Position numbers and translations under genes: made by a program | Notes under the pieces: generated by a model | What the model was told of the DNA's origin: nothing | Database searches by the model: none | What the model saw: the letters and a program-made list of their open reading frames with translations, nothing else | DNA from: Microbacterium sp. SSM24 | GTDB taxonomy: Bacteria > Actinomycetota > Actinomycetes > Actinomycetales > Microbacteriaceae | Assembly: GCF_025989145.1 (NCBI RefSeq) | Contig: NZ_JAPDNQ010000001.1 | Coordinates: 2,523,217-2,587,216 of the forward strand | Reading direction: 5' to 3' | DNA length: 64,000 nucleotides | Shown: positions 17,344-27,516 of the stretch, piece after piece | How positions within the stretch are numbered: the stretch's first letter is position 1 | Layout: the number at the start of each line of letters is the position of its first letter

Positions 17344-17349
17344 TAGGCT
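17344..17349 (+). promoter_or_regulatory. -10 of recA
   Basis: TAGGCT just downstream of the SOS box. The start site would be near 17356, giving a leader of about 178 bases to the recA ATG. I see no convincing structure or reading frame in that leader. Confidence 0.6.
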
Positions 17350-17533
17350 CCTGCACAGCAGGTGTCGAGGACGTTTCTGTCCCCGAGAGCGGGGGAGCGA
17401 AGACGGATGTCGGAGCCCCTCCCTAGCGTGGACAACGTCGAACGACACCTCACGCCTTGTCGCAGCATCCGTCCCACCGGGGCCGGAGCGCGACAGCCTA
17501 CAGGCGACGGAACGCGAGCATTAGGAGCACGTC

Positions 17534-18582
<1,049 letters not shown>

Positions 18583-18583
<1 letters not shown>

Positions 18584-18700
18584 TGTCGACGTCGCTCGAC
18601 AAGCGTGTTTCGACGTCGCTCGACAAGCGTGTTTCGACGTCGCTCAATAAGAGTGTTTCGACGTCGCTCAACAAGAGTGTTTCGACGTCGCTCAACAAGC
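18583..18700 (+). repeat. 24-bp tandem repeat, 4.9 copies, between recA and recX
   Basis: Copies lie at 18605-18628, 18629-18652, 18653-18676 and 18677-18700, with a shortened first copy at 18583-18604 that begins in the recA stop. The unit runs GTGTTTCGACGTCGCTC then A/GA, C/T, AAG, A/C. Each copy contains the palindrome CGACGTCG. It fills almost the whole recA-recX gap. The unit length is a multiple of three but no start or ribosome site puts it in a reading frame on the plus strand. Confidence 0.9.
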
Positions 18701-18710
18701 GGGGTGGGCT

Positions 18711-19541
18711 ATGAGTGACGGGGGCGAGCGCGAATCGCTCGCCCCCGTGATCCCGCTCTTCGGTGGTCCGGTGCCTCAGCGCCCCGAGCCTGCGAGCCGG
18801 GCGACCGAGCCCGGTCGGGCACGGCACGTCTCCCGCGAGGTCCTCGATGAGGACGACGACCCGCGGGTCGCGGCGGCGTGGGACGCGCTCGAGGCGGTCA
18901 TCGACCACGGTCGTGCAGATGGCGGGCAGCCACCGCCGGTGTCCCCTTCGGGGCCGTCTGCCTCCGACCGGTCGGTTCCCGGCTGGCATCCGACATGGGC
19001 GTCCGACCGCGCGCCCCGCCGACCCGAGAGCGCCGATGAGGCGGATGACGAGCCGAGCGTCGACCTCGCCGAGAAGGCGCTCCTCAAGAAGCTGCGCACC
19101 CGATCGCTCTCGGTCTCCGAAGCCCGCACCGCGCTCCGTGAGCACGACCTCGACGACGCAGCGATCGAAGCGGTGATCGCGTCGATGGAGGAGTACGGCT
19201 ACCTCGACGACGCGGCGCTGGCCGAGCAGCTCGTTCACAACGGTGTCGACCGTAAGGGGCAGGGGCGTCAGCTCATCGCGCAGACGCTGGCCAAGCGCGG
19301 CGTCCCGCGCGACATCGCCGATGCGGCGCTCGCGACACTGCCCGACGACGACCTCGAGCGGGCGCTGGAGTTCGCGCGTGGCAAGGCGCGATCGATGCAG
19401 AGCCTCGATCGCGACACCGCGCTTCGTCGTCTGTCCGGCCAGCTCGCCCGCAGGGGCTACGGCGGATCGCTCGCCATGACCGCGGCACGCCTCGCACTCG
19501 ACGAACGTCCTTCGGGATCGAGCGGCGTCCGCTTCCGCTGA
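18711..19541 (+). CDS. recX: Regulatory protein RecX
   Basis: RecX binds RecA filaments and limits their activity. The 276-residue protein has an extended, disordered acidic/proline-rich N-terminus (about 1-115) before three tandem three-helix RecX repeats (KLRTRSLSVSEARTALREHD onward; EEYGYLDDAALAEQLVHNG). The usual actinobacterial RecX is 150-200 residues, so the N-terminal 100 residues are an addition or the start may be downstream. The ATG follows the repeat array with only a weak GGGGTGGG site, so translation may depend on the recA message. Confidence 0.88.
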   Translation: MSDGGERESLAPVIPLFGGPVPQRPEPASRATEPGRARHVSREVLDEDDDPRVAAAWDALEAVIDHGRADGGQPPPVSPSGPSASDRSVPGWHPTWASDRAPRRPESADEADDEPSVDLAEKALLKKLRTRSLSVSEARTALREHDLDDAAIEAVIASMEEYGYLDDAALAEQLVHNGVDRKGQGRQLIAQTLAKRGVPRDIADAALATLPDDDLERALEFARGKARSMQSLDRDTALRRLSGQLARRGYGGSLAMTAARLALDERPSGSSGVRFR

Positions 19542-19672
19542 GGGACTGCTCTCGAGCGCCGGCGAAGGCCGTCGACGGCGGGCATCGGCGCTCATCCCCG
19601 GCATCCGTACGCGGGTCAGGATGACGCTGCGGCCCCGGCGCCACCACGGGCCGAAATCTCAGAACCGGCTCG

Positions 19673-19678
19673 TAGAAT
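19673..19678 (+). promoter_or_regulatory. -10 of miaB
   Basis: TAGAAT. The ATG at 19677 overlaps this element and cannot be transcribed from it; the ATG at 19689, 10 bases after, is then the start of a nearly leaderless message. Confidence 0.5.
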
Positions 19679-19688
19679 GGCATCCATC

Positions 19689-21239
19689 ATGACCATGCCG
19701 TCCAGCTCTCCGACCCTCATCGCACCCTCTGAGGCCGCGCACGGCGCGGACGGGCGCGCTCGCACCTACGAGGTGCGCACGTTCGGGTGCCAAATGAACG
19801 TGCACGACTCCGAGCGCCTGTCGGGTTCGCTCGAGAGCGCCGGCTACGTGCGCGCCGAGACCGGTGAGGACGCCGATGTGGTCGTCATCAACACGTGCGC
19901 CGTGCGTGACAACGCCGCCGGGAAGCTGTACGGAACGCTCGGCCACCTGAAGTCGCGTAAAGACAAGCACGACGGCATGCAGATCGCGGTCGGCGGCTGC
20001 CTCGCCCAGATGGACAAGGACACCGTCCAGGAGAAGGCTCCCTGGGTGGACGTCGTGTTCGGCACCCACAACATGGGGTCCCTGCCGAGCCTCCTCGAGC
20101 GCGCGCGGCACAACGGCGAGGCCGAGCTCGAGATCCTCGAGTCGCTCGAGATCTTCCCGTCGACCCTGCCGACGAAGCGCGACAGCATCCACAGCGGCTG
20201 GGTGTCCATCTCCGTCGGGTGCAACAACACCTGCACGTTCTGCATCGTGCCGAGCCTCCGCGGCAAAGAGAAGGACCGTCGTCCCGGCGACATCCTCAAC
20301 GAGATCCGCCTCCTCGTCGACGACGGCGCGATGGAGGTGACGCTCCTCGGTCAGAACGTCAACTCCTACGGTGTCGAGTTCGGCGACCGCCAGGCATTCG
20401 GCAAGCTCCTGCGCGCCGCCGGCGAGATCCCCGGACTCGAACGCATCCGCTTCACGAGCCCCCATCCGGCCGCGTTCACCGACGACGTCATCGACGCGAT
20501 GGCCGAGACCCCCGCCGTCATGCCGCAGCTCCACATGCCGCTGCAGTCGGGGAGCGACCGCATCCTCAAGGCGATGCGCCGGTCCTACCGCAGCGACCGA
20601 TTCCTCGGCATCCTCGACCGTGTCCGGGCGAAGATGCCGGATGCCGCCATCTCGACCGACATCATCGTCGGGTTCCCCGGCGAGACCGACGAGGACTTCG
20701 AAGACACCATGCGCGTCGTCGAGCGGGCCCGCTTCGCGAGCGCATTCACCTTCCAGTACTCGATCCGCGAGGGCACACCGGCGGCGACGATGCCCGACCA
20801 GGTGCCGAAGGCGGTCGTCCAGGAGCGCTACGAGCGGCTGATCGCCCTCCAGGAGCGCATCTCGCTCGAAGAGAACCAGAAGCAGGTCGGCCGCGAGCTG
20901 CAGGTGCTCGTCGCTACCGGCGAGGGCAAGAAGGACGCCGAGACGCACCGACTGACCGGTCGGGCCGAAGACAACCGCCTCGTGCACTTCGAGGTGCCCG
21001 CAAGGTCCGACATCCCCCGTCCCGGCGACCTCGTCAGCGTCGTCGTGACGCACGCGGCTCCGTTCCACCTCCTCGCGGACTCGTCGGACGGCGCACCGCT
21101 GCGCATCCGCCGCACGCGGTCGGGCGACGCGTGGGATCGCACGCAGGCCGAGTCCTGCGGCGTCCCGGCGCCGGCTGGCGACGCCGGCGCGCCGCGCGCC
21201 GTGTCGCTCGGACTCCCGACGCTGCGCATCGGCGTGTGA
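19689..21239 (+). CDS. miaB: tRNA-2-methylthio-N6-dimethylallyladenosine synthase
   Basis: MiaB adds a methylthio group to i6A37 of tRNAs, after MiaA (next gene) has prenylated the base. The UPF0004 domain holds three cluster cysteines (FGCQMN, NTCAVRD, GGCLAQ); the radical-SAM domain has CNNTCTFC; a C-terminal TRAM domain follows (about 375-440). A proline/alanine-rich tail of about 50 residues ends the 516-residue protein. The start at 19689 is chosen as the ATG at 19677 lies in the -10 element. The stop overlaps the miaA start. Confidence 0.95.
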   Translation: MTMPSSSPTLIAPSEAAHGADGRARTYEVRTFGCQMNVHDSERLSGSLESAGYVRAETGEDADVVVINTCAVRDNAAGKLYGTLGHLKSRKDKHDGMQIAVGGCLAQMDKDTVQEKAPWVDVVFGTHNMGSLPSLLERARHNGEAELEILESLEIFPSTLPTKRDSIHSGWVSISVGCNNTCTFCIVPSLRGKEKDRRPGDILNEIRLLVDDGAMEVTLLGQNVNSYGVEFGDRQAFGKLLRAAGEIPGLERIRFTSPHPAAFTDDVIDAMAETPAVMPQLHMPLQSGSDRILKAMRRSYRSDRFLGILDRVRAKMPDAAISTDIIVGFPGETDEDFEDTMRVVERARFASAFTFQYSIREGTPAATMPDQVPKAVVQERYERLIALQERISLEENQKQVGRELQVLVATGEGKKDAETHRLTGRAEDNRLVHFEVPARSDIPRPGDLVSVVVTHAAPFHLLADSSDGAPLRIRRTRSGDAWDRTQAESCGVPAPAGDAGAPRAVSLGLPTLRIGV

Positions 21240-22162
21240 CCGTCCCGCCGAGCCCGCCGCGCCTGTGGGGGATCGTCGGCGCCACCGGCACCGGCAAGAC
21301 GGCGCTGTCGCTCGACCTCGCCGAGACGCTCCTCGCTCGGGGCATCCCGGCCGAGCTCGTCAACGCCGACGCCATGCAGCTGTACCGCGGCATGGAGATC
21401 GGCACGGCCAAGCTGCCCGAAGCGGAGCGGCGCGGCATCCGTCATCACCTCTTCGACGCGCTCGACGTGACCGACGACGCGGCGGTCGCGTGGTACCAGG
21501 ATGCTGCGCGAGACGTGATCACCGAGATCCACGCCCGCGGCGCCGACGCGATCCTCGTCGGCGGATCGGGGCTCTACGTGTCGAGCGTCGTCTTCGACTT
21601 CCGGTTCCCGCCGCATGACGCCGCGCTGCGGGCCGAGCTCGAGGCAGAGCTCGAGGCGCACGGCCCGGGCATGCTGTTCGCCCGCCTGAGAGACGTCGAT
21701 CCCGTCACCGCCGCCCGGGTCGACCCGAAGAACGGTCGCCGCATCGTGCGCGCGCTCGAGGTCCTGGCGCAGGGCGTCCCCACCCACGGCGCCGCTCTGC
21801 CCGACGCGCCGGTGCTGTGGCACGATCCGACGACGCTGATCGGCGTGACGGTGCCACGCGAGGAGCTCGTCGCGCGACTCGACGCCCGTGTGGAGCGGAT
21901 GTGGCGGGACGGCCTGCTCGACGAGGTCGCCGCCCTCCGTGTCACGGGTCTGGAGGACGGCGTCACGGCGCGGCGTGCGATCGGCTATGCGCAGGCACTC
22001 GCTCAGCTCGATGGCCGCCAGTCCGAGTCCGAGGCCATCGCCGAGGCGCAGGCGCTCACGCGCCGATACGCGCGCAGGCAGGTGTCGTGGTTCAAGCGCT
22101 ACGACGCGGTGCGCTGGGTCGAGCCGGGGCATCCGGTCGCCGACCTCGTCGAGGGTCCCTGA
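21236..22162 (+). CDS. miaA: tRNA dimethylallyltransferase
   Basis: A 308-residue enzyme that prenylates A37 of UNN-reading tRNAs using dimethylallyl diphosphate. P-loop [11 protein letters not shown], then [19 protein letters not shown] (substrate-binding Asp and Gln), GGSGLYV, and [13 protein letters not shown] for tRNA binding. GTG 21236 overlaps the miaB stop (GTGTGA), so miaB and miaA are coupled and act on the same base in sequence. Length and end are normal. Confidence 0.95.
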   Translation: MTVPPSPPRLWGIVGATGTGKTALSLDLAETLLARGIPAELVNADAMQLYRGMEIGTAKLPEAERRGIRHHLFDALDVTDDAAVAWYQDAARDVITEIHARGADAILVGGSGLYVSSVVFDFRFPPHDAALRAELEAELEAHGPGMLFARLRDVDPVTAARVDPKNGRRIVRALEVLAQGVPTHGAALPDAPVLWHDPTTLIGVTVPREELVARLDARVERMWRDGLLDEVAALRVTGLEDGVTARRAIGYAQALAQLDGRQSESEAIAEAQALTRRYARRQVSWFKRYDAVRWVEPGHPVADLVEGP

Positions 22163-22191
22163 CACCGGCGAGCCGCGTCGCCGCGCGCCTC

Positions 22192-22197
22192 TAGACT
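22192..22197 (+). promoter_or_regulatory. Leaderless -10 of dapF
   Basis: TAGACT, six bases before the ATG at 22204. Confidence 0.6.
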
Positions 22198-22203
22198 TGG
22201 GTC

Positions 22204-23073
22204 ATGCCGCAGATCTCGTTCACCAAGGGTCACGGCACCGGCAACGACTTCGTCATCATCCCCGATCCCGACGGCGCACTCGAGCTCTCCGACGACCAGG
22301 TCGCGGTGCTGTGCGACCGACGATTCGGCATCGGCGCCGACGGCACCCTTCGGGTCGTGCGATCGGGCGCGATCGACGAGGGGGCGGATGCCGCGGCCGC
22401 CGGAGCCGAGTGGTTCATGGACTACCGCAACGCCGACGGGTCGCCGGCCGAGATGTGCGGGAACGGGATCCGCGTCTTCGCCCGGTACCTCGCCGAAGTC
22501 GGCTGGGCTTCGCTCGACGGCGAGCCGCTCGCCATCGGCACGCGCGCCGGCGTCAAGACCGTCACGCGGAGCGAGCTCGGCCTCGAGGTCGACCTCGGAC
22601 CGTGGCGCATCGAGGGCGACGACGTGCTCGTGCGCGCCCGCGGAATCGGCGCACCGCGCCCCGGCCTCGGCATCGACGTCGGCAACCCGCACATCGTCGT
22701 GGCGCTGCCTGACGTGCGGGAACTCGAGGGCCTCGACCTGACGGTGCTGCCGCAGCTGCATCCGGAGCCCCCGCACGGCGCGAACGTCGAGTTCGTCGTG
22801 CCGAGCGACCCGCTCGTGCACGAGGGCGTGGGGTCGATTCGCATGCGCGTGTTCGAGCGCGGCGTCGGCGAGACCCTCAGCTGCGGTACGGGCGTCGCGG
22901 CCGCGGCTCTCGCGGTGCGCCATTGGGCGGGCATGGCCGCGCCGGATCACTGGACCGTCGAGGTGCCCGGCGGCACGCTGGGTGTGCGGATGCCGCTCGT
23001 CGGCGACGAGCACCACGTGCTGCTGTCCGGTCCGGCGACGCTCGTCTATTCGGGTGAGGTCGCGCTGGCCTGA
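22204..23073 (+). CDS. dapF: Diaminopimelate epimerase
   Basis: DapF interconverts LL- and meso-diaminopimelate for lysine and peptidoglycan. The 289-residue protein shows [12 protein letters not shown] at the N-terminus and the two catalytic cysteines in [10 protein letters not shown] (about residue 88) and [12 protein letters not shown] (about residue 226). Upstream miaA is unrelated in function but the miaA-dapF-hflX order is the actinobacterial norm. The stop lies 24 bases from the end of a convergent methyltransferase gene. Confidence 0.95.
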   Translation: MPQISFTKGHGTGNDFVIIPDPDGALELSDDQVAVLCDRRFGIGADGTLRVVRSGAIDEGADAAAAGAEWFMDYRNADGSPAEMCGNGIRVFARYLAEVGWASLDGEPLAIGTRAGVKTVTRSELGLEVDLGPWRIEGDDVLVRARGIGAPRPGLGIDVGNPHIVVALPDVRELEGLDLTVLPQLHPEPPHGANVEFVVPSDPLVHEGVGSIRMRVFERGVGETLSCGTGVAAAALAVRHWAGMAAPDHWTVEVPGGTLGVRMPLVGDEHHVLLSGPATLVYSGEVALA

Positions 23074-23096
23074 GCGAGCGCCCGTTCCCCGACGGG

Positions 23097-23738
23097 TCAG
23101 GGCAGCTCGATCGCCTCGGTCGGCGGGGTGCCGTGCCGCCGCACCTTGATCACGCGGAATCCGCGCCCGGTGGCGGCGCGATGGACGCTGTAGCCGTGGT
23201 CGAACGTCGCGGCCAGCCAGCGCTGCAACGAGTCCGATCCGAGGTTGCGCTGCACGACCAGCCACGCATCGGCGCGCTCGTCGAGGCGGGGGATCCAGCG
23301 TTCGAGGAGTCCGTGCAACTCGTTCTTGCCCACCCGGATCGGCGGGTTCGATCGGATCGTGCGGAACGAGATGTCGTCGGGAACATCGTCGGGCAGCACG
23401 GCGTTGACATTGTCGAGGCCGAGCGCGGCGGCATTGCGGCGGACGAGGTCGAGCGCCCGCTCGTTCACGTCCACGGCCCACACGGTGGCGTGGGGGGACT
23501 CGAATGCGAGTGTGAGGGCGACGGGTCCCCACCCCGCGCCGAGGTCCAGCAGGTTGCCGCCGGGCGGGGGCGGGGGAGTGTTGGCGAAGAGCACCGCGGT
23601 GCCCGAGTCCACGTGATCGGGGCTGAAGACACCGCCCGCGGTCGTCACCTCGACATCGCGGCCGGCGAGGGTCACGCGGATGCGGCGGAGGTTCTCGGGA
23701 CTGGCGGGCGCCGCACTGAAGTAGTGGTCGCTCCCCAT
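23097..23738 (-). CDS. Class I SAM-dependent methyltransferase (RsmC/MTS-like)
   Basis: A 213-residue protein with the small methyltransferase (MTS) domain. SAM site: NLLDLGAGWGPVALTLAF; then VWAVDVNERALDLVRRN, and the NPPY-type catalytic motif as SNPPIRVGK. These motifs are those of rRNA guanine-N2 methyltransferases RsmC/RlmG, so a 16S or 23S rRNA target is likely. The start ATG 23738 follows TAGGCT (23747-23752) by 8 bases; an in-frame ATG at 23789 lies upstream of it and is rejected. Divergent from hflX. Confidence 0.85.
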   Translation of the reverse strand: MGSDHYFSAAPASPENLRRIRVTLAGRDVEVTTAGGVFSPDHVDSGTAVLFANTPPPPPGGNLLDLGAGWGPVALTLAFESPHATVWAVDVNERALDLVRRNAAALGLDNVNAVLPDDVPDDISFRTIRSNPPIRVGKNELHGLLERWIPRLDERADAWLVVQRNLGSDSLQRWLAATFDHGYSVHRAATGRGFRVIKVRRHGTPPTEAIELP

Positions 23739-23746
23739 GACCGATG

Positions 23747-23752
23747 AGCCTA
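23747..23752 (-). promoter_or_regulatory. Leaderless -10 of methyltransferase gene
   Basis: TAGGCT on the minus strand, 8 bases before the ATG at 23738. Confidence 0.5.
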
Positions 23753-23779
23753 GCGGAGGACCTCCCCGGCACGGGAGGC

Positions 23780-23785
23780 TAGAAT
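23780..23785 (+). promoter_or_regulatory. -10 of the hflX transcript
   Basis: TAGAAT; six bases later an ATG at 23792 would be the first base of the RNA, opening a 6-codon frame. hflX itself starts 52 bases further on. Confidence 0.55.
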
Positions 23786-23791
23786 TCACGG

Positions 23792-23812
23792 ATGCCTCGA
23801 ACCGGCCGATGA
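23792..23812 (+). CDS. Putative leaderless uORF of hflX (MPRTGR)
   Basis: Six codons and a TGA stop, starting exactly where the -10 at 23780 predicts transcription start. The frame differs from hflX. The uORF RNA can pair: CGGCC/GGCCG (23803-23807 with 23813-23817), and CTCGAA (23796-23801) with TTCGAG (23830-23835), the latter touching the hflX ribosome site GAGAGGA. Ribosomes on the uORF would open these stems. This is a hypothesis; a peptide this short could be chance. Confidence 0.35.
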   Translation: MPRTGR

Positions 23813-23843
23813 GGCCGCGAAAGCATCATTTCGAGAGGAACGA

Positions 23844-25373
23844 ATGACGGATACGACAACTCCCCAGAGCACCGACGAGACACCGGTGGACCCGGTGGAT
23901 CGCGTGCTGGCGCGCGCCGAAGCGCGATCCGGGGTGCGCGTGTTCGGCGCCGCGCAGGCGCTGCAGGACGAGACCACGGTCGGCACCGCCGACACGGACG
24001 GCGAGCAATGGGATCGCGAGGAGCGCGCCGCGCTGCGCCGGGTCCCGGGCCTCTCGACCGAGCTCGAGGACGTCACCGAGGTCGAGTACCGGCAGCTGCG
24101 TCTCGAGAACGTCGTGCTGGTCGGTGTGCACCCCCAGGGTGCGCAGGAGGATGCCGAGAACTCGCTGCGCGAACTGGCAGCCCTCGCCGAGACCGCCGGA
24201 GCGGTCGTGCTTGACGCGGTGCTGCAGCGGCGCCCGCATCCGGATGCCGCCACCTACATCGGCCGTGGCAAGGCGCAGGAGCTGCGCGACATCGTCGCGG
24301 CGGTCGGGGCCGACACCGTGATCGCCGACACGGAGCTCGCGCCGAGCCAGCGGCGTGCGCTGGAGGACGTCGTGAAGGTCAAGGTCATCGACCGGACGAC
24401 CGTGATCCTCGACATCTTCAGCCAGCACGCCAAGAGCCGGGAAGGCAAGGCGCAGGTCGAGCTCGCGCAGCTCGAATACCTCCTTCCTCGCCTGCGCGGC
24501 TGGGGTGACTCGATGAGCCGGCAGGCCGGCGGCCAGGTCGGTGCCGGCGGCGCCGGCATGGGCTCGCGCGGTCCCGGTGAGACGAAGATCGAGCTCGACC
24601 GTCGCCGCATCCGCACCAAGATGGCCCTGCTGCGTCGCCAGATCCGCGACTTCGCGCCCGCGCGCGATGCCAAGCGCGCCGAGCGCAAGCGCAACACGAT
24701 CCCCTCCGTGGCGATCGCGGGGTACACGAACGCCGGGAAGTCGAGTCTGCTCAACCGCCTCACGAGTGCGGGCGTGCTCGTCGAGAACGCCCTGTTCGCG
24801 ACGCTGGATGCCACGGTGCGCCGCTCCGAGACGACCGATGGGCGCGTGTACACGCTGACCGATACGGTCGGCTTCGTGCGCAACCTCCCGCACCAGCTCG
24901 TGGAGGCCTTCCGCTCGACGCTCGAAGAGGTCGGCGGCTCCGATGTGATCGTGCACGTGGTCGACGGTTCGCACCCTGACCCGGCCGCCCAGTTGGCGAC
25001 GGTGCGAGATGTGATCGGCGACGTCGGCGGGCGCGGCATCCCGGAGCTCGTGGTCTTCAACAAGGCCGACCTGATCGACGAGGACACGCGGCTCGTGCTG
25101 CGCGGGCTCGAGCCGAAGGCGCTCTTCGCCTCGTCCCGCACGGGCGAGGGCATCGAAGAGCTGCGGGCGGCGATCGAGACGGCTCTCCCGCTTCCGGCGG
25201 TGGAGCTCGAGGTGCTCGTGCCGTACGACCGCGGAGACCTCGTCTCGGCGATCCACGAGCAGGGCATGATCCTGTCGCAGTCGCATGAAGCCGGCGGCAC
25301 GGCCGTGCACGCCCGCGTCGGAGAGCACCTCGCGGCGCGCCTCGCGCCGTTCGTGCGCGATCGCTCGAACTAG
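23844..25373 (+). CDS. hflX: GTPase HflX
   Basis: A 509-residue ribosome-associated GTPase that splits stalled ribosomes and, in mycobacteria and Listeria, affects macrolide tolerance. The N-terminal HflX domain includes TYIGRGKAQELRDIV and the Gly-rich loop around QAGGQVGAGGAG and GSRGPGETKIELDRRRIR. G-domain motifs: G1 GYTNAGKSSLLNRL, G3 DTVGFVRNLPHQLVEAF, G4 NKADLID. GAGAGGA lies ahead of the ATG. A leaderless uORF candidate precedes it. The 3' end overlaps the convergent peptidase gene by 4 bases. Confidence 0.95.
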   Translation: MTDTTTPQSTDETPVDPVDRVLARAEARSGVRVFGAAQALQDETTVGTADTDGEQWDREERAALRRVPGLSTELEDVTEVEYRQLRLENVVLVGVHPQGAQEDAENSLRELAALAETAGAVVLDAVLQRRPHPDAATYIGRGKAQELRDIVAAVGADTVIADTELAPSQRRALEDVVKVKVIDRTTVILDIFSQHAKSREGKAQVELAQLEYLLPRLRGWGDSMSRQAGGQVGAGGAGMGSRGPGETKIELDRRRIRTKMALLRRQIRDFAPARDAKRAERKRNTIPSVAIAGYTNAGKSSLLNRLTSAGVLVENALFATLDATVRRSETTDGRVYTLTDTVGFVRNLPHQLVEAFRSTLEEVGGSDVIVHVVDGSHPDPAAQLATVRDVIGDVGGRGIPELVVFNKADLIDEDTRLVLRGLEPKALFASSRTGEGIEELRAAIETALPLPAVELEVLVPYDRGDLVSAIHEQGMILSQSHEAGGTAVHARVGEHLAARLAPFVRDRSN

Positions 25374-27289
25374 TCCAGATCGAGGGGTTCGACGCCGTCG
25401 GGGTCGAATCCGAGGACGACGCCGAGGAACGCGATCTCGGCCTCGAGCTGGCGAACGACGGTCTCCGCCCGACGGAATCCGTGCCCTTCGCCCTCGAACA
25501 CCAGGTAGGCGTGCGGGACGCCGTTCTCCTTCAGCGCGTCCCGCACCGCCTCGGACTGCGAGGGCGGCACGACCCGGTCCTCGAGCCCCTGCTCGATGAG
25601 CAGGGGAGTCCGCAGCCGGTCGAGGCGTGACAGCGGAGACCGCGCGGCGTACAGCGCCTCCGCCTCCGGCAGCGGTCCGACCATCGAGTCCAGGTAGCGC
25701 GCCTCGAAGTCGTGGGTGTCCTCGGCGAGGCGGCGCAGATCGGCCACCCCGTACCTGCTGATCCCGGCCGCGAAGGTGTCCGCGAGCGTCAGTGCGCACA
25801 GCACGGTCCAGCCTCCCGCAGAGCCGCCCGCGATGGCCAGACGGTCCGCGTCCGCGATTCCGGCGGCCGCGAGACCGGTGGCTGCGGCGATCACGTCATC
25901 GACGTCGACGACGCCCCACTGCCCGAGCAGGCGCTCGCGGTATGCGCGGCCGTACCCGCTGGATCCGCCGTAGTTGACGTCGAGCACGCCGATTCCGCGG
26001 CTCGTGAAGAAGGCGATCTTGCCGGATGCCGCGCCCCCGACATGTGCCGTCGGGCCACCGTGGACGAGCACCAGATACGGCGGCTTCTCGTCGGGCGAAG
26101 CCGTCACGTCCGGGTTCGTCGGGGGGTAGTCGAAGGCATGGACCGGACCCCGCGGGCCGTCGAACGTGACGGCGCGGGCGCGCGGCATCCACTCCGCACC
26201 CCAGGGCGACGCACCGCCCACCACGGCGCGGGTGGATGCCGGCTCATCGACGTCGATGTCCCACAGCGCGGTGCCGTCGGCGCCGGCACCGCTCACCAGC
26301 ACGCGGGAGCCGCGAACGTCCTCGATCGAGAGTCCCGCCACGCCTTCGCACGGGATGCCGCGTTCGCTCTCACCGTCGATCAGGACGAGCTCGTCGGCGC
26401 CGTGGGTGCGGATGGCCAGCACACGTCCGTCGTCGAGCACCGTGAACCAGCGCTGACCGAGCACCCAGACGGGGCCGCCCGTGTCGGCGTCGGCGGGTGC
26501 CACCGGGTGGCGTTCGAGATCGGCCGTGAGACGCAGCTTCCACAGGTTCCAGCGGCCGGTCGGATCGTCGGCGTAGAGCAGATCGTCGTCGCTCGTCCAC
26601 TGGGGCTGAAGCGGTGCGGTCTCTCCTCCCGCGACCGTGGTCCATTCGGCGACGACGCCGTCCTCGAGCCGCCCGACGCGCAGCTCCGTGCGGTCCCACG
26701 GCATCGCGGGGTGGTTCCAGGCGATCCACGCCAGGTGCGAGCCGTCGGGGGAGAGCCCCGGGTGGGCGAGGAAGTCGCTGTCATCCACGAGCGACGACAG
26801 GAGCGCAGCATCCTTCGCCGCCCCTCCGTCGAGGGGGATCTCGACGATGTCGCGTCGCGGCACGGCGGATGCCCCGTGCACCTCGCGCACCGCGAGCAGT
26901 CGGCCCCGCTGCCATGTCAGCCCACCGAAGCGCGTGTCGCCCACGACGGGCGTGAGCGGGCGAGGGGCGCCGTCGTGGGCGACCTTCCACACCCGCTGAT
27001 CCGTCTTCTCGACGAACACCAGTGCGTCGTCCTCGACGGTCGTCCACGAGCCGCCGCCGTATTCGTGCACGCGCGAACGCGCGCTCCACGGCGCGGCGAT
27101 CACATCGGATACGACACCGGATGCCGCGCGCCGCCGGACCGCGCTGCGCCCCGCCTCCTCGGCGACGGTCTCGCCCCACCAGACCTCGTCGCCGACGTAC
27201 CGCGCCCCCTCGATGCGGGGCGAAGCCGCCGACACCGCCCGCGCCGACAGCGGGGACGGCCAGGTTCCGTAGGGCAGAGGAGTGCTCAC
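25370..27289 (-). CDS. S9 family peptidase (prolyl oligopeptidase type)
   Basis: A 639-residue serine peptidase. The first ~380 residues form a WD/beta-propeller-like gate domain with repeated strand patterns; the C-terminal alpha/beta-hydrolase holds the triad: Ser in IAGGSAGGWTVL, Asp in QGLEDRVVPPS, His in EGEGHGFRRAE. No signal peptide is visible, so it is probably cytoplasmic and cleaves short peptides (acylaminoacyl- or dipeptidyl-type). GTG 27289 has TAGCGT (27296-27301) 6 bases upstream on the minus strand. Convergent with hflX. Confidence 0.88.
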   Translation of the reverse strand: MSTPLPYGTWPSPLSARAVSAASPRIEGARYVGDEVWWGETVAEEAGRSAVRRRAASGVVSDVIAAPWSARSRVHEYGGGSWTTVEDDALVFVEKTDQRVWKVAHDGAPRPLTPVVGDTRFGGLTWQRGRLLAVREVHGASAVPRRDIVEIPLDGGAAKDAALLSSLVDDSDFLAHPGLSPDGSHLAWIAWNHPAMPWDRTELRVGRLEDGVVAEWTTVAGGETAPLQPQWTSDDDLLYADDPTGRWNLWKLRLTADLERHPVAPADADTGGPVWVLGQRWFTVLDDGRVLAIRTHGADELVLIDGESERGIPCEGVAGLSIEDVRGSRVLVSGAGADGTALWDIDVDEPASTRAVVGGASPWGAEWMPRARAVTFDGPRGPVHAFDYPPTNPDVTASPDEKPPYLVLVHGGPTAHVGGAASGKIAFFTSRGIGVLDVNYGGSSGYGRAYRERLLGQWGVVDVDDVIAAATGLAAAGIADADRLAIAGGSAGGWTVLCALTLADTFAAGISRYGVADLRRLAEDTHDFEARYLDSMVGPLPEAEALYAARSPLSRLDRLRTPLLIEQGLEDRVVPPSQSEAVRDALKENGVPHAYLVFEGEGHGFRRAETVVRQLEAEIAFLGVVLGFDPDGVEPLDLD

Positions 27290-27295
27290 GAGACC

Positions 27296-27301
27296 ACGCT
27301 A
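27296..27301 (-). promoter_or_regulatory. Leaderless -10 of the S9 peptidase gene
   Basis: TAGCGT on the minus strand, six bases before the GTG at 27289. Confidence 0.5.
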
Positions 27302-27361
27302 CGGCGAAACGGTTCCTCGAAACACAAGGTCACAGGACGGGGTCGGCGTGCGGCGCTCGGC

Positions 27362-27367
27362 TAGCTT
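27362..27367 (+). promoter_or_regulatory. -10 of metF-metE
   Basis: TAGCTT; transcription should start near 27374, so the message carries a leader of about 143 bases. Confidence 0.5.
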
Positions 27368-27372
27368 GGACC

Positions 27373-27488
27373 CATCGTCGCCCGGGTCGCATACCTCCGG
27401 GCAGGGAGCGACAGCCGAGCCCGGCACCCGCCCGCGATGACACCGCGTCCCCGGTCTCCGGGCGGCGCGCCCGTCCGCGGCCGCCCGG
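27373..27488 (+). ncRNA. Candidate structured leader (riboswitch-like) of metF-metE
   Basis: The first ~67 bases of the predicted message can fold as a three-way junction. Closing stem: 27373-27377 with 27435-27439, continued by CGGGT/ACCCG (27383-27387 with 27426-27430). Arm two: TCGC and TCC (27387-27390, 27396-27398) with GGA and GCGA (27405-27407, 27408-27411), with a five-base bulge. Arm three: GCCG/CGGC (27414-27417 with 27422-27425). A separate 9-bp perfect hairpin follows (27458-27466 with 27480-27488). Position and layout suggest ligand control of methionine synthesis. It matches no riboswitch consensus I know; the cobalamin box is absent. Confidence 0.35.
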
Positions 27489-27516
27489 CCTCCGTCCCCC
27501 GACCCGAGAGCACGCC

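Noticed and set aside
27368..27516. A cobalamin or SAM-I riboswitch before metF
   Set aside because: The conserved B12 box and the SAM-I core sequences are not present; only an unclassified fold is proposed.
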